Shown here: piece by piece, positions 27,715-39,289 of the stretch | How positions within the stretch are numbered: position 1 is the first letter of the stretch | How the letters are laid out: the number at the start of each line of letters is the position of its first letter | Source: Caulobacter sp. NIBR2454 | GTDB lineage: Bacteria; Pseudomonadota; Alphaproteobacteria; Caulobacterales; Caulobacteraceae | Assembly (NCBI RefSeq): GCF_027474405.1 | Contig: NZ_CP114871.1 | Span: 806,001 to 870,000, forward strand | Direction: 5' to 3' | DNA: 64,000 bases | Made by a program: the position numbers and the translations under genes | The notes under the pieces: generated by a model | The model's database searches: none | Told to the model about the DNA's origin: nothing | The model's input: only the letters and a program-made list of their open reading frames with translations

Positions 27715-28461
27715 TCACGCGCGGCGCGTGACCGTCATCATGTAGTTGACGTCGCTGTCGTTGGATCGGCTCCAGCGGCCGGTGAGGGGGTTGTAAGACA
27801 CCCCGAACGGTCCCTGCACGTCCACCGGCTCGCCGGCCAGGAAGCCGCGCACTTCATCGGGCTTCAGGAACTTGCGCCAGTCGTGGGTCCCCGCCGGCAC
27901 CCAGCGCAGGACGTACTCGGCTCCCACCTTGGCAAGGGCCAGGGCTTTCAGCGTGCGGTTCAGAGTGGCGACGATCATCAGGCCGCCGGGCTTGAGCAGA
28001 CGCGAACAGGTCCGCGCGAACTCTCCCGGATCGGCCACATGCTCGATCACCTCCATGTTCAGGATCACGTCGAACGGCCCGGCGCCTTCGGCCAGCAGGG
28101 CCTCGGCGGTGCTGGCGCGAAATTCGATCTGGAGCCCCTGCTCGGCGGCGTGGGTGGAGGCGGTCTTGATGTTGCGCTCGGACGCATCGACGGCGGTGAC
28201 GTCGAAGCCCAGCCGCGCCATGGGCTCGGACAACAGGCCCCCACCGCAGCCGATGTCGAGCAGCTTCAGCCCCTCGAACGGCCGCCGCGCTTTTCCATCC
28301 CGTCCGAAGTGGGCGACAGCTTGGTCGCGGATGAAGTTCAGGCGCACCGGATTGAACACGTGCAGCGGCGCGAACTTGCCGTGAGGGTCCCACCACTCGG
28401 CGGCGATCCGGGAAAAGCGCTCGACCTCGGCCGGGTCGATGGAGGTGTAGGTCTGACTCAT
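27715..28461 (-). CDS. ubiG: Ubiquinone biosynthesis O-methyltransferase UbiG
   Basis: This 248-residue enzyme performs both O-methylations in ubiquinone synthesis using SAM. The SAM loop is [17 protein letters not shown], with [26 protein letters not shown] and [17 protein letters not shown] as further UbiG blocks. [22 protein letters not shown] at the N terminus is diagnostic. The ATG at 28461 is chosen because it gives the standard N terminus; the frame is open nine codons further upstream. The gene stands alone between oppositely oriented neighbours. Confidence 0.95.
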   Translation of the reverse strand: MSQTYTSIDPAEVERFSRIAAEWWDPHGKFAPLHVFNPVRLNFIRDQAVAHFGRDGKARRPFEGLKLLDIGCGGGLLSEPMARLGFDVTAVDASERNIKTASTHAAEQGLQIEFRASTAEALLAEGAGPFDVILNMEVIEHVADPGEFARTCSRLLKPGGLMIVATLNRTLKALALAKVGAEYVLRWVPAGTHDWRKFLKPDEVRGFLAGEPVDVQGPFGVSYNPLTGRWSRSNDSDVNYMMTVTRRA

Positions 28462-28593
28462 CGCCGACATTCTAGCGAGCCGGCGCACGCTTGTCCGCGC
28501 CGCAAGTGACGAAGGTTTAATCCCGCTCTACGCATCCGCGGGTCGGACCCGGAGGCTCTTCTATGTGTTGATGTCATCAAACCAGGAAGCCTC

Positions 28594-29709
28594 ATGCGTC
28601 TGATCTCCGCCGCTCTGCTCAGCACCTTCGCCCTGTCTGCTCACGCCCAGACGGCTCCGGCCGCAGATCCCTATGCTCAAGGCAAGGCGATCGTCGCTGA
28701 CATCCAGAAGATTGTGACGCCAAACGGCGTGAGCGAGAGCGGCCCGATGACCCTGGGCGGCGCCAGCCAGTGGGTGTCGATCCGCGGCGCGGACCGCGCC
28801 AACCCGATCATCATCTTCATCCATGGCGGCCCGGCCGCGCCGGAGCTGCCCCTGGCCTGGACCTTCCAGCGGCCGTGGGAGGACTTCTTCACGGTGGTGC
28901 AGTGGGATCAGCGCGGGGCGGGCAAATCCTACGCCCTAAATGATCCCAAGGCGATCGCCGCGACTATGACGGTCGACCAGTACCGGGACGACACCATCGA
29001 CCTCATCGAGCAGGTCACCAAGAAGCTGGGCAAGCGAAGGGTGATCCTGGTCGGCCATAGCTGGGGCTCCATCGTTGGCCTGTCCGTGGCCGCCAAGCGC
29101 CCCGACCTGCTGCACGCCTATGTGGGCGCCGGTCAGGTGATCGATTTCCGCGAGAACGAGCGTGTCGGCTTCAACGCCGTCCTCGCCGCCGCCAGGAAGG
29201 CCGGCAATGCCGAGGCGGTCGCCGAGCTGGAGGCCCTGCAGCCCTATCCGGGACCGGGCGACTTCGACACCAAGAAGATCGAGACCCAGCGCAAGTGGTC
29301 GATACACTACGGCTTCCTCAGCGCCGGCCGCGACAACGCCCGCCACTACTTCCTGTCCTCGCGCCTGTCGCCCGACTATGGCCCCGACGACCTCAAGGGC
29401 TGGTCCAAGGGCAGCGACATGGCGGTCGAAACCCTGCTGCCGAAGCTGGCGGACGTGAGCTTCAACCATGTCCGCAAGCTGGACACGCCGACCTTCATGT
29501 TCCTGGGCCGTCAGGACTACACCACCCCCGGCTCCATCACCGAGGACTGGATGAAGGGTCTGCGCGCGCCGAAGAAGGATGTCGTCTGGTTCGAGCACTC
29601 GGCCCACCTGATGATGGTCGAGGAGCCCGGCCGCTTCCTCTACGCCCTGCTCGACAAGGTCCGCCCCATCGCCGAGCGCGCCGAGCCCGAGGCCCCGAAG
29701 CGCGACTGA
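28594..29709 (+). CDS. Exported alpha/beta hydrolase, proline iminopeptidase-like
   Basis: This 371-residue protein has a signal peptide (residues 1-19, AHAQ) and an alpha/beta-hydrolase fold. The oxyanion motif HGGP is at 77-80, WDQRGAGKS follows, the nucleophile is S156 (VGHSWGS), and the probable catalytic histidine is in EHSAHLMMVEEP near the end. HGGP with DQRGAGKS is typical of S33 proline iminopeptidases and related hydrolases. GGAAG-like sequence (GGAAGCC) precedes the start. A GC-rich hairpin with an ATTTT tail follows the stop. Confidence 0.85.
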   Translation: MRLISAALLSTFALSAHAQTAPAADPYAQGKAIVADIQKIVTPNGVSESGPMTLGGASQWVSIRGADRANPIIIFIHGGPAAPELPLAWTFQRPWEDFFTVVQWDQRGAGKSYALNDPKAIAATMTVDQYRDDTIDLIEQVTKKLGKRRVILVGHSWGSIVGLSVAAKRPDLLHAYVGAGQVIDFRENERVGFNAVLAAARKAGNAEAVAELEALQPYPGPGDFDTKKIETQRKWSIHYGFLSAGRDNARHYFLSSRLSPDYGPDDLKGWSKGSDMAVETLLPKLADVSFNHVRKLDTPTFMFLGRQDYTTPGSITEDWMKGLRAPKKDVVWFEHSAHLMMVEEPGRFLYALLDKVRPIAERAEPEAPKRD

Positions 29710-29721
29710 GCGGTTTTTACG

Positions 29722-29748
29722 GCGGCGCGCATTGCGGCGCCGCATTTT
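29722..29748 (+). terminator. Possible terminator after the alpha/beta hydrolase gene
   Basis: A 7-bp stem (GCGGCGC at 29722-29728 with GCGCCGC at 29737-29743) is followed by ATTTT. It starts 13 bases after the hydrolase stop and separates it from lysC. The short T-tract makes this a weak call. Confidence 0.4.
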
Positions 29749-29836
29749 GGCGTCTAGAAGGCGGCGGCTTGCGTCGGGAATGGGCCCTCGGCGCAAAGCG
29801 CGCAATAAATAACCGCATCAAGGAACGACCGGACCC

Positions 29837-31084
29837 ATGTCCCGGCTGGTGATGAAATTCGGCGGCACCTCGGTGGCCGACCTCGAACGCATCCGGCGCG
29901 TCGCGCGCCTCGTGGCGGCCGAGGTTGCGACCGGCAAACAGGTGGCCGTGGTGGTCTCGGCCATGAGCGGCAAGACCAACGAACTGGTGGCCTGGACCGA
30001 CGGCGCCGGCGCGGCCGCGCAAGGCATCGCGCCCTCGGACGACGAGTACGACACCATCGTCGCCAGCGGCGAACAGGTCACCGCCGGCCTGCTGGCCATG
30101 ACCTTGCGCAACATGGGCCACCGGGCCCGGTCTTGGATGGGCTGGCAGGTGCCGATCATCACCGACGACGCCCACGGCAAGGCTCGCATCGACGACATCC
30201 CGTCCGAGAACCTACTTGCCGCCTTCGAGGCCGGCGAGATCGCCGTCATCGCCGGTTTTCAGGGCGTGACCCGCGCGGGCCGCATCGCCACGCTCGGCCG
30301 TGGCGGTTCGGACACCAGCGCCGTGGCCATCGCCGCCGCGATCGGCGGCGCCTGCGACATCTACACCGACGTGGACGGGGTCTACACCACCGACCCGCGC
30401 ATCGAGAGCAAGGCCAAGAAGCTCGCCAAGATCTCCTATGAGGAGATGCTGGAGATGGCCTCCCTCGGGGCCAAGGTCCTGCAGACGCGCTCGGTCGAGC
30501 TGGCCATGGCCCAGCGCGTGCCGGTCCGCGTCCTTTCAAGCTTTGTCGAGCCGGGCGAAGCTCCCGGCCAGGGCACCATCGTCTGCGACGAGGAAGAGAT
30601 CATGGAAAAGCGCATCGTTTCCGGCGTCGCCTACAGCCGCGACGAAGCCAAGATCACCCTGCTGGGTCTGCCCGATCATCCGGGCGTGTCGTCGAAGATC
30701 TTCGGCGCCCTGGCGGACGCCAACGTCAATGTGGACATGATCGTCCAGTCGCGCGCCCGCACGGCCGAGACGGCGAACATGGAGTTCACCGTCGGCAAGC
30801 GTGACGCCCAGCGCGCCGTCGAGATCGTCCGCAGCCACCAGGCCGAGATCGGCTTCGAGGACGTGGCCGTGGACGAGGACGTCTCCAAGGTCTCGGTGAT
30901 CGGGGTGGGCATGCGCTCGCACACCGGCGTCGCCAAGAGCATGTTCGAGGCTCTGGCCGCCAAGGGCGTCAACATTCAGGTGATCTCCACCTCGGAGATC
31001 AAGATCAGCGTGCTGATCGACGCCGCCTATACCGAACTGGCGGTGCGCGCCCTGCACGCCGCCTACGGCCTGGACCAGCTCTAG
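29837..31084 (+). CDS. lysC: Aspartate kinase
   Basis: This 415-residue enzyme phosphorylates aspartate, the first step toward lysine, threonine, methionine and diaminopimelate. The kinase domain (about 1-245) has KFGGTSVAD at the N terminus, [16 protein letters not shown] and [13 protein letters not shown]. Two ACT domains follow (about 265-405; [15 protein letters not shown] and [15 protein letters not shown]), so feedback inhibition by lysine and/or threonine is expected. Length matches the monofunctional class. Confidence 0.96.
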   Translation: MSRLVMKFGGTSVADLERIRRVARLVAAEVATGKQVAVVVSAMSGKTNELVAWTDGAGAAAQGIAPSDDEYDTIVASGEQVTAGLLAMTLRNMGHRARSWMGWQVPIITDDAHGKARIDDIPSENLLAAFEAGEIAVIAGFQGVTRAGRIATLGRGGSDTSAVAIAAAIGGACDIYTDVDGVYTTDPRIESKAKKLAKISYEEMLEMASLGAKVLQTRSVELAMAQRVPVRVLSSFVEPGEAPGQGTIVCDEEEIMEKRIVSGVAYSRDEAKITLLGLPDHPGVSSKIFGALADANVNVDMIVQSRARTAETANMEFTVGKRDAQRAVEIVRSHQAEIGFEDVAVDEDVSKVSVIGVGMRSHTGVAKSMFEALAAKGVNIQVISTSEIKISVLIDAAYTELAVRALHAAYGLDQL

Positions 31085-31111
31085 GGCCGCCAACACAGAA
31101 AGGCCTTCGCC

Positions 31112-32056
31112 ATGACGCCTGCGAAACAGAGCCGTCACGCTCTGGGGATCGCATGCGGCGTCGGCGCCGGGGCGCTCTGGGGCATCGTCTTCCTCGGCCC
31201 TAAGATGCTGTCGGGCTTCTCGCCGGTCGAGCTGTCGGCTGGCCGCTACCTGGCCTATGGCCTGGCGGCCGTGCTGCTGATCGCGCCGATCTGGAAGCGC
31301 CTGTCGGGCCGCGTCACCCGCGCCGACTGGACCGCTCTCTTCTGGCTCAGCCTGGCCGGCAACATCGTCTATTTCCTGTTCCTTGTGGTCGCCATCCAGA
31401 AGGCCGGCATCGCCGTGGCCAGCCTGATCGTCGGCCTGGTGCCGGTCAGCGCCAGCCTGTTCGGCCGCAGCGCCGACTCCCTGCGCCTGCGCGAGTTGAT
31501 CGGTCCCCTTGCCCTGATCCTGGCCGGGGTGGCGGCGATCAATATCGACCTGTTCAGCCACGGCGGCGGGCCGGACGCGACCACCTTCGACCTGATCCTG
31601 GGCGTGGTCTGCGCGGTGGCGGCGCTGCTGTCATGGACCGCCTACGCCGTCTACAACGCTCGCCATCTGAAAGCCCACCCTCACTTCACCAGCAACGAGT
31701 GGTCGCTGCTGACCGGCCTGGTCACCGGCTTTCAGGCCCTGTTCCTGATCCCCGCCTTCTTCATCGGGCCTCAGCACGGCATTGGCGCCTTTCCGATGTT
31801 CTGGGGCGTGGTCACGGTGACCGCCATCGGCGCCTCGGTGATCGGCAACGCTCTTTGGAACGGCGCCTCGCGCATGCTGCCCATGAGCCTGTCGGGCCAG
31901 CTGATCGTCTTCGAGACCCTGTTCGCCCTGCTGTACGGCTTTGTTCTGGAGCATCGCGGTCCGCGTCCGTTCGAGATCGCGGCCGTCGTCCTGCTGATGA
32001 GCGGGGTCCTGTGGTCGGCGCACAGGCACCGCGCGGTCCCCGCCGCCGCGCACTGA
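31112..32056 (+). CDS. EamA/DMT-family transporter
   Basis: This 314-residue inner-membrane protein has about ten hydrophobic segments arranged as two EamA repeats, typical of drug/metabolite exporters. GVGAGALWGIVFLGPKMLSG and SLIVGLVPVSASLFGR belong to the first repeat; GNALWNGASRMLPMSLSGQL to the second. It begins 27 bases after lysC and may be read through from it, which would fit export of an amino acid or related metabolite, but the substrate is not deducible. Confidence 0.85.
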   Translation: MTPAKQSRHALGIACGVGAGALWGIVFLGPKMLSGFSPVELSAGRYLAYGLAAVLLIAPIWKRLSGRVTRADWTALFWLSLAGNIVYFLFLVVAIQKAGIAVASLIVGLVPVSASLFGRSADSLRLRELIGPLALILAGVAAINIDLFSHGGGPDATTFDLILGVVCAVAALLSWTAYAVYNARHLKAHPHFTSNEWSLLTGLVTGFQALFLIPAFFIGPQHGIGAFPMFWGVVTVTAIGASVIGNALWNGASRMLPMSLSGQLIVFETLFALLYGFVLEHRGPRPFEIAAVVLLMSGVLWSAHRHRAVPAAAH

Positions 32057-32083
32057 AACCCATCCTTCGAAGATGAACCTCAC

Positions 32084-32112
32084 CTGAACTTGCGGGTTCA
32101 GATCGGGTTCAG
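32084..32112. promoter_or_regulatory. GTTCAG inverted and tandem repeats upstream of a glycine-zipper gene
   Basis: CTGAAC (32084-32089) and GTTCAG (32096-32101) form an inverted repeat. The octamer GGGTTCAG occurs at 32094-32101 and again at 32105-32112, exactly one helical turn (11 bp) apart. Tandem spacing of this kind is common for OmpR-type response-regulator sites. The following gene starts at 32156. Confidence 0.45.
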
Positions 32113-32155
32113 GCCGCCCCCGCTAGGTTGGAGGCCACACTGAAGGAGGATCGCT

Positions 32156-32539
32156 ATGAAGCCGACCAAGTTCACCAAGATTGCTCTCGCCGCGACGCTT
32201 GCCGGCGCGGTGGCCCTGCCCGCCTCGGGCGCCTATGCGGCCAGCCGCAAGACCGAAAACGCCCTGCTGGGCGCCGTGATCGGCGGCGTGGCCGGCGGCG
32301 TCATCGGTGACGGCAAGGGCTCCTCGGTCGCCCTGGGCGCCGTCGCCGGCGCGGCCATCGGCGCGGCGACCACCAAGGATAAACGTCGCTACAGCAACCG
32401 CAGCTATAGCCGCACCTACCAGGCTCGTCCGGCCTACAACAGCTACGCCTACCGCAATGACCGCCGCGACAGCCGCTACTACAACACCGGCTACCGTCAG
32501 GCCCAACGCGACTACGACCGTTACGGCTACTATCGCTAG
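32156..32539 (+). CDS. Exported glycine-zipper protein with Tyr/Arg-rich tail
   Basis: This 127-residue protein has a signal peptide (residues 1-28, AYAA), a glycine-zipper block (about 38-80; GAVIGGVAGGVIGDG and GAVAGAAIGAATT) and a tail rich in Tyr, Arg, Asn and Ser. AAGGAGG precedes the ATG with good spacing. A strong intrinsic terminator follows. It is probably an envelope protein expressed under stress, an inference from similar small proteins; the exact function is unknown. Another small Tyr/Arg-tailed exported protein at 45056-45403 also has GTTCAG motifs upstream. Confidence 0.8.
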   Translation: MKPTKFTKIALAATLAGAVALPASGAYAASRKTENALLGAVIGGVAGGVIGDGKGSSVALGAVAGAAIGAATTKDKRRYSNRSYSRTYQARPAYNSYAYRNDRRDSRYYNTGYRQAQRDYDRYGYYR

Positions 32540-32566
32540 GCCGACGGCACGATCTGAATGACAAGG

Positions 32567-32600
32567 CCCCGTTCGCTACGCGCGAACGGGGTTTTTCTTT
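32567..32600 (+). terminator. Intrinsic terminator
   Basis: A 10-bp perfect stem (CCCCGTTCGC with GCGAACGGGG, five-base loop) is followed by TTTTTCTTTT. It lies 27 bases after the glycine-zipper gene stop and is the clearest Rho-independent terminator in the window. Confidence 0.9.
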
Positions 32601-32653
32601 TGCGCTGGAGAGACTCGGTCCTAGGCTCCCGCCACCATTTCGGGGGAAGCGTA

Positions 32654-34060
32654 ATGAACAAGATCGCAGTCGCGGCCATCGCCGTCGCCGCCATGTCGAC
32701 GGCCGGCGCGGCCCTGGCCCAGGAGCGTCCGGACCAGACCGCCTTCAAGGCGCTCTACAAGGAGCTGGTCGAGACCAACACCACCCTGTCCTCAGGCAGT
32801 TGCACCCTGGCGTCCGAGCGCATGGCCGCGCGCCTGAAGGCCGCCGGTTACGCCGACGCCGACATCCAGATCCTGTATCCCGCCGACCGGCCCAAGGACG
32901 GCAACCTGATCGCCACCCTGCGCGGCAAGAACCCCAAGCTGAAGCCGATCCTGCTGCTGGCCCACATCGACGTGGTCGAGGCCAACCGCGCCGACTGGGA
33001 GCGCGATCCCTTCACCCTGGTGGAGGAGGGGGGCTACTTCTACGCCCGCGGCGCGTCCGACGATAAAGCCATGGCCGCGGCCTTCACCGACAACATGATC
33101 CGCTACAAGCGCGAGGGCTTCAAACCCGCCCGCGACCTGAAGCTGGCCCTGACCTGCGGCGAGGAAACCCCCGACACCTTCAACGGCGTCGAATGGCTGC
33201 TCAAGAACCACCCCGCCGCGCTCGACGCCGATTTCGCCCTGAACGAGGGGGCCGGCGGCCTGCTCGACGCCCAGGGCAAGCCGGTGTTCCTCGGCATCCA
33301 GGCGGGCGAGAAGGTCTATCAGGACTACACCCTGGAGACGACGAACCCGGGCGGCCACTCCTCGACCCCGATCAGGGACAACGCCATCTACAACCTGGCC
33401 GCCGCGATCTCGAAAATCGGCGCCTATGATTTCCCCGTCGCCCTGAACGAGGCGGTCCGTCTGAACTTCACCGAGCTGGCCAAGATCGAGGGCGGCGAGA
33501 CCGGCGCCGCCATGGCCGCCGTCGTCGCCGATCCCAACGACCCGGCCAAGGTCGCCGCCGTCGCCAAGAACCGCAGCCGCAACAGCATGATGCGCACCAC
33601 CTGCGTTGCGACCATGGTCAATGCCGGTCACGCGCCCAACGCCCTGCCGCAGCGCGCCAAGGCCAACGTCAACTGCCGCATCCTGCCGGGCGTCAATCCC
33701 ACCGACGTGCAGAAAGTTCTGCAGGATGTGATCGCCGATCCGCGCATCAACATCACCCTGGCCGCCGCCCCCAGCCCGGTGAACGTTCCGCCGCCCCTGG
33801 ACGCCCGTATCATGGGGCCCGCCAAGCAGGCCGCCGCCAAGCTGTGGCCGGGCGTGCCGCTGATCCCGTCCATGGCCACCGGCGCCACCGACGGCCGCTT
33901 CACCAACGCGGCGGGCATCAAGACCTATGGCCTGTCGGGCATGTTCGGCGACGCGGCCGGCTCGGGCGCTCACGGCCTGAACGAACGTATCCGGGTCAAG
34001 TCGCTCTATGAGGGCCGCGACTTCCTCTACGAGGTCGTGAAGCTCTACGGCGCGAAGTGA
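32654..34060 (+). CDS. Exported M20-family metallopeptidase
   Basis: This 468-residue zinc peptidase has a signal peptide (residues 1-22, ALAQ). Metal-ligand motifs are LLLAHIDVVEANR (His), YARGASDDKAM (bridging Asp), TCGEETPDTF (catalytic and metal Glu) and the late AHGLNE histidine. The lid/dimerisation domain (about 200-330) contains NPGGHSSTPIRDNAIY. It would act in the periplasm as a carboxypeptidase or dipeptidase. The start at 32654 follows GGGGAAG; the upstream open frame runs through the terminator of the previous gene and is rejected. Confidence 0.9.
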   Translation: MNKIAVAAIAVAAMSTAGAALAQERPDQTAFKALYKELVETNTTLSSGSCTLASERMAARLKAAGYADADIQILYPADRPKDGNLIATLRGKNPKLKPILLLAHIDVVEANRADWERDPFTLVEEGGYFYARGASDDKAMAAAFTDNMIRYKREGFKPARDLKLALTCGEETPDTFNGVEWLLKNHPAALDADFALNEGAGGLLDAQGKPVFLGIQAGEKVYQDYTLETTNPGGHSSTPIRDNAIYNLAAAISKIGAYDFPVALNEAVRLNFTELAKIEGGETGAAMAAVVADPNDPAKVAAVAKNRSRNSMMRTTCVATMVNAGHAPNALPQRAKANVNCRILPGVNPTDVQKVLQDVIADPRINITLAAAPSPVNVPPPLDARIMGPAKQAAAKLWPGVPLIPSMATGATDGRFTNAAGIKTYGLSGMFGDAAGSGAHGLNERIRVKSLYEGRDFLYEVVKLYGAK

Positions 34061-34068
34061 TTTACGTG

Positions 34069-34159
34069 CTTCGAGACGCGCTTTCAGCGCTCCTCAGCAT
34101 GACGAGATTGGGTTGCCCTTGAGTCCGTCATCCTGAGGAGGCCGAAGGCCGTCTCGAAG
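34069..34159. repeat. Dispersed palindromic repeat element (about 91 bp)
   Basis: The outer arms CTTCGAGACG and CGTCTCGAAG are exact inverted repeats, and inner arms CTCCTCAGCATGACG and CGTCATCCTGAGGAG are nearly exact. The element fills the gap between the convergent M20 peptidase and alpha/beta hydrolase genes. The CGTCATCCTGAGGAG core is widespread in alphaproteobacterial intergenic repeats. Confidence 0.7.
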
Positions 34160-34166
34160 GACGCAA

Positions 34167-35132
34167 TCAGGCCGCCACGGCTCCGCCGTTGGCGGCCTTT
34201 TGTTTGGCCCATGTGAACACCGGCCATGTCAGCTTCGGCATCCTGAACTGGAACAGCGGCCGCTCCACCGGCAGGCAATCCTCCAGCAGGGCCAGCAGCG
34301 CGTCAGGCGGGCCGTCGTTCAGGAAGTGATCGGCGCCCGCCACCGCTACGAACCGGGCCGGTGTGCGCGTCCTGGCGTTGGCCGCCAGCCGTTCGGCCGT
34401 GTCCAGCGGGGCGAAGTCGTCGGCGTCGCCGTGGATCACGTGGACGGGCGCACGCAGGCGAGCCAGGGCGATCTTCATCCGCTCCAGCTGGCCGGCCTGG
34501 CCCATCACCTCCAGCACCGCATTGCGCAGGTCGCGGGGGATCAGCTTCAGCACCTTGGAGCCCAGCTTGACCAGCAGGCGCGCGGTCGGACCGGGCTCGC
34601 CGAAAAAGCCCGACAGCAGGACCAGCCCCGCCAGCCGATGCTGGTCCGAACTTTCCGCCATCAGGGTGGCGATCGCCGCGCCATAGGACTGGCCGATGAC
34701 CAGCACCTTCTGGCCCTTTTGGGACGCAAGCAGGGGCGACAGAGCCTCGGCTTGCACACGGATGTCGCCGACATATTCGACAGGTTCGCTGCCCGCGAAG
34801 CCAGGGCGATCGACCACCACCATCTCGCGGTCCTGGGGCAGGGCGGCCAGCACCGGCGCCCAGTACTCGGCCCAGGACGGCGCGCCGGTGACCACCACAT
34901 ATTTGATCGGCGCCGGTCGGTCGCGCGGCGTGGTCAGGGCGCTGATACGCCAGCCGTGGCCGCCCCCGGCCTCGAATGTGGTCCGGCGCACGACGGTCTC
35001 GGGATAACAGAGCGATGTTGGGACATGCTCGGTGCGGCCGGACGCGGCGCTTTCAAAGCACGCCCAGCCGAGTTCCAGCACGCCCTTGGGACGTCTCTTC
35101 AGCCCTTGCCCGCCCGTCTTGGTCACCTGCAT
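34167..35132 (-). CDS. Alpha/beta hydrolase
   Basis: This 321-residue hydrolase has the fold markers VVDRPGFAGSEP, the nucleophile elbow VIGQSYGAAIA, an acidic loop HGDADDFAPLD and the late histidine in AGADHFLNDGPP. The first 50 or so residues are not part of the core fold and could be an extension or a mis-set start; no typical signal peptide is seen. No substrate can be assigned. It is convergent with the M20 peptidase and divergent from clpB. Confidence 0.78.
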   Translation of the reverse strand: MQVTKTGGQGLKRRPKGVLELGWACFESAASGRTEHVPTSLCYPETVVRRTTFEAGGGHGWRISALTTPRDRPAPIKYVVVTGAPSWAEYWAPVLAALPQDREMVVVDRPGFAGSEPVEYVGDIRVQAEALSPLLASQKGQKVLVIGQSYGAAIATLMAESSDQHRLAGLVLLSGFFGEPGPTARLLVKLGSKVLKLIPRDLRNAVLEVMGQAGQLERMKIALARLRAPVHVIHGDADDFAPLDTAERLAANARTRTPARFVAVAGADHFLNDGPPDALLALLEDCLPVERPLFQFRMPKLTWPVFTWAKQKAANGGAVAA

Positions 35133-35197
35133 GAAAGCTCGAACGCGCGACTTATGGCGCCGGTTCGCGCGGCCGCGCAGATCAGCTTCGTTGGGGA

Positions 35198-35226
35198 CTT
35201 GTGTGGCCGGATCGCCACACCCATTT
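35198..35226 (+). promoter_or_regulatory. Candidate sigma-32 (RpoH) promoter of clpB
   Basis: CTTG at 35198-35201 is followed after 18 bases by CCCATTT (35220-35226), about 70 bases before the clpB start. This resembles the alphaproteobacterial heat-shock promoter pattern (CTTG, 17-18 bases, CYTATNT), with one departure in the -10 element. Confidence 0.45.
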
Positions 35227-35297
35227 CCTCATTCAGCCCAGGCGTGCTTGATGCAAGGCGACCGGGCCAATCCGCCTAGTTGAGGGGAACCCCGTAA

Positions 35298-37880
<2,583 letters not shown>

Positions 37881-37887
37881 CGCTGAT

Positions 37888-37921
37888 CTCCTGCCCCGTG
37901 CGCTGCGCTACGGGGCAGGAG
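37888..37921. terminator. Hairpin between convergent clpB and membrane-protein genes
   Basis: A 12-bp perfect stem (CTCCTGCCCCGT with ACGGGGCAGGAG, ten-base loop) starts eight bases after the clpB stop and ends nine bases before the stop of the convergent gene. Neither strand has a T-run after it, so it may block antisense read-through or protect 3' ends rather than act as a classical terminator. Confidence 0.5.
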
Positions 37922-37929
37922 AAATGCGC

Positions 37930-38367
37930 TTACCTCAGCACGCCCTTCTGGCAGATCGACCACGTGTACCAGGTCAGGAACGCCCCGATGGCGGCCACGA
38001 CGAGCGGCATGTACACGCCCTGCGGTCCCATGATCTCGGCCGCGTTGGTGAAGAACTGGCCGTAGATGAAGCTCACCACGATCGCCGCCAGGCTGATCGT
38101 GAAGGCGTGGAACGCCCATCTGATCCGCAGCAGCAGCAGGATCGAAGCGACCACAGCGCTCCAGACCCCCATCGCCCAGGCGACCTCGATCACGATCGGC
38201 AGGTCGGTGAAGTACGCCCGCTGCTCTGGCGTGAAGGCGGCGAGATAACCCGCGTTCTCGGTCTGGGTCATGATGTAGTCGAACCCGCCAAACCCATTCC
38301 AGGCCAGGGCGATCACCCCCACCAGCCACAGATGCCACGGCGCTTTTGCGCCCGCTACGTAAGTCAT
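37930..38367 (-). CDS. Four-helix inner-membrane protein of unknown function
   Basis: This 145-residue protein has about four hydrophobic segments: residues 12-32 (LWLVGVIALAWNGFGGFDY), about 63-83, 86-106 and 117-138. It contains FDYIMTQTENAGYLAAF between the first two. Similar small proteins are annotated as hypothetical membrane proteins in Caulobacterales; no enzymatic motif is visible. The start has a typical AGGGAGGG ribosome-binding region. The function is unknown. Confidence 0.75.
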   Translation of the reverse strand: MTYVAGAKAPWHLWLVGVIALAWNGFGGFDYIMTQTENAGYLAAFTPEQRAYFTDLPIVIEVAWAMGVWSAVVASILLLLRIRWAFHAFTISLAAIVVSFIYGQFFTNAAEIMGPQGVYMPLVVAAIGAFLTWYTWSICQKGVLR

Positions 38368-38445
38368 GGTTCAAGCCCTCCCTGCTTGTGCATGGAGGCA
38401 GGCTGACACGGATCGCAGAACGTGGATATGGGGAGCGTTCGCGCC

Positions 38446-39198
38446 CTACTTCCAGAACATGAAAGCGTCCCAGCCCAGAGCGATCGCCTCGCGCGGCACG
38501 CCCAACCCGTCGGTCAGGGTCACCGCCCCGCCGATCAGCAGCCCCGACGCCCCTGGAACCAGGAACAGCAGCGCCAGCAGCACCAGAATCCCCAGCGCCT
38601 CGAACTTGCGCACGGTTCGCTGCACCGCCGCCGGCAGCCACGGCCGCAGCACGCCATAGCCATCCAGCCCCGGGATAGGCAGCAGGTTCAGGATCAGCGC
38701 CGTCCCTTGCAGGAACGCCAGGAACGCCAGGGCGGTGACCACTGGCGAGCCCTCCGGCCGCCAGCCGACGCCCACGATCAGCGCCAGCACCACCAGCACC
38801 AGCAGCGTCCCCAACGGTCCGGCCAGGGACGACAGCGACCGCCCCGTGCGGCTGCGCATCAGATCCTCGCGCAGATAGACCGCCCCGCCCGGAAACCCGA
38901 TCCCGCCCAGCGCCAGGGCGATTAGCGGCAGGATCAGGCTGGTCGACAGGTCGGCGTATTTCAGCGGGTCGAAGCTCAGATAGCCCTTGCCCACCACCTC
39001 GGTGTCGCCGGCCTTCCACGCCACATAGGCGTGCCCGAACTCATGCACCCCCACGCTGACCATCCACCCCGCCAGCACGAAGGCGAAGGTCAGCGGCCCC
39101 GACGGCGCATAGGCCAGCATGGCCCCCAGCCCGACGAACGCGACAATGAGGATCAGGCCGTTGCGGGACAGGCCGTTGAACAGGGAAAAGCTAGGCAC
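38446..39198 (-). CDS. Site-2 protease family (M50) membrane metalloprotease
   Basis: This 250-residue polytopic protein has the zinc-binding HExxH motif H52-E-F-G-H56 in a membrane segment (GVHEFGHAYVAWKAG) and the second family motif NLLPIPGLDGYG (about residue 172), whose aspartate is the third ligand. No PDZ domain is inserted, so it belongs to the short group-III-like S2P proteases. Such enzymes cut membrane-bound substrates, sometimes releasing transcription factors; the substrate here is unknown. Confidence 0.88.
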   Translation of the reverse strand: MPSFSLFNGLSRNGLILIVAFVGLGAMLAYAPSGPLTFAFVLAGWMVSVGVHEFGHAYVAWKAGDTEVVGKGYLSFDPLKYADLSTSLILPLIALALGGIGFPGGAVYLREDLMRSRTGRSLSSLAGPLGTLLVLVVLALIVGVGWRPEGSPVVTALAFLAFLQGTALILNLLPIPGLDGYGVLRPWLPAAVQRTVRKFEALGILVLLALLFLVPGASGLLIGGAVTLTDGLGVPREAIALGWDAFMFWK

Positions 39199-39289
39199 GA
39201 TGGTCCTTCACTGGGCCGGGTTCAGCATCCCGGCGCTCCGCACATAGCGCGAGATCAGCGAGCCACGCCACCTTCGCGGCGCCGTCAGG

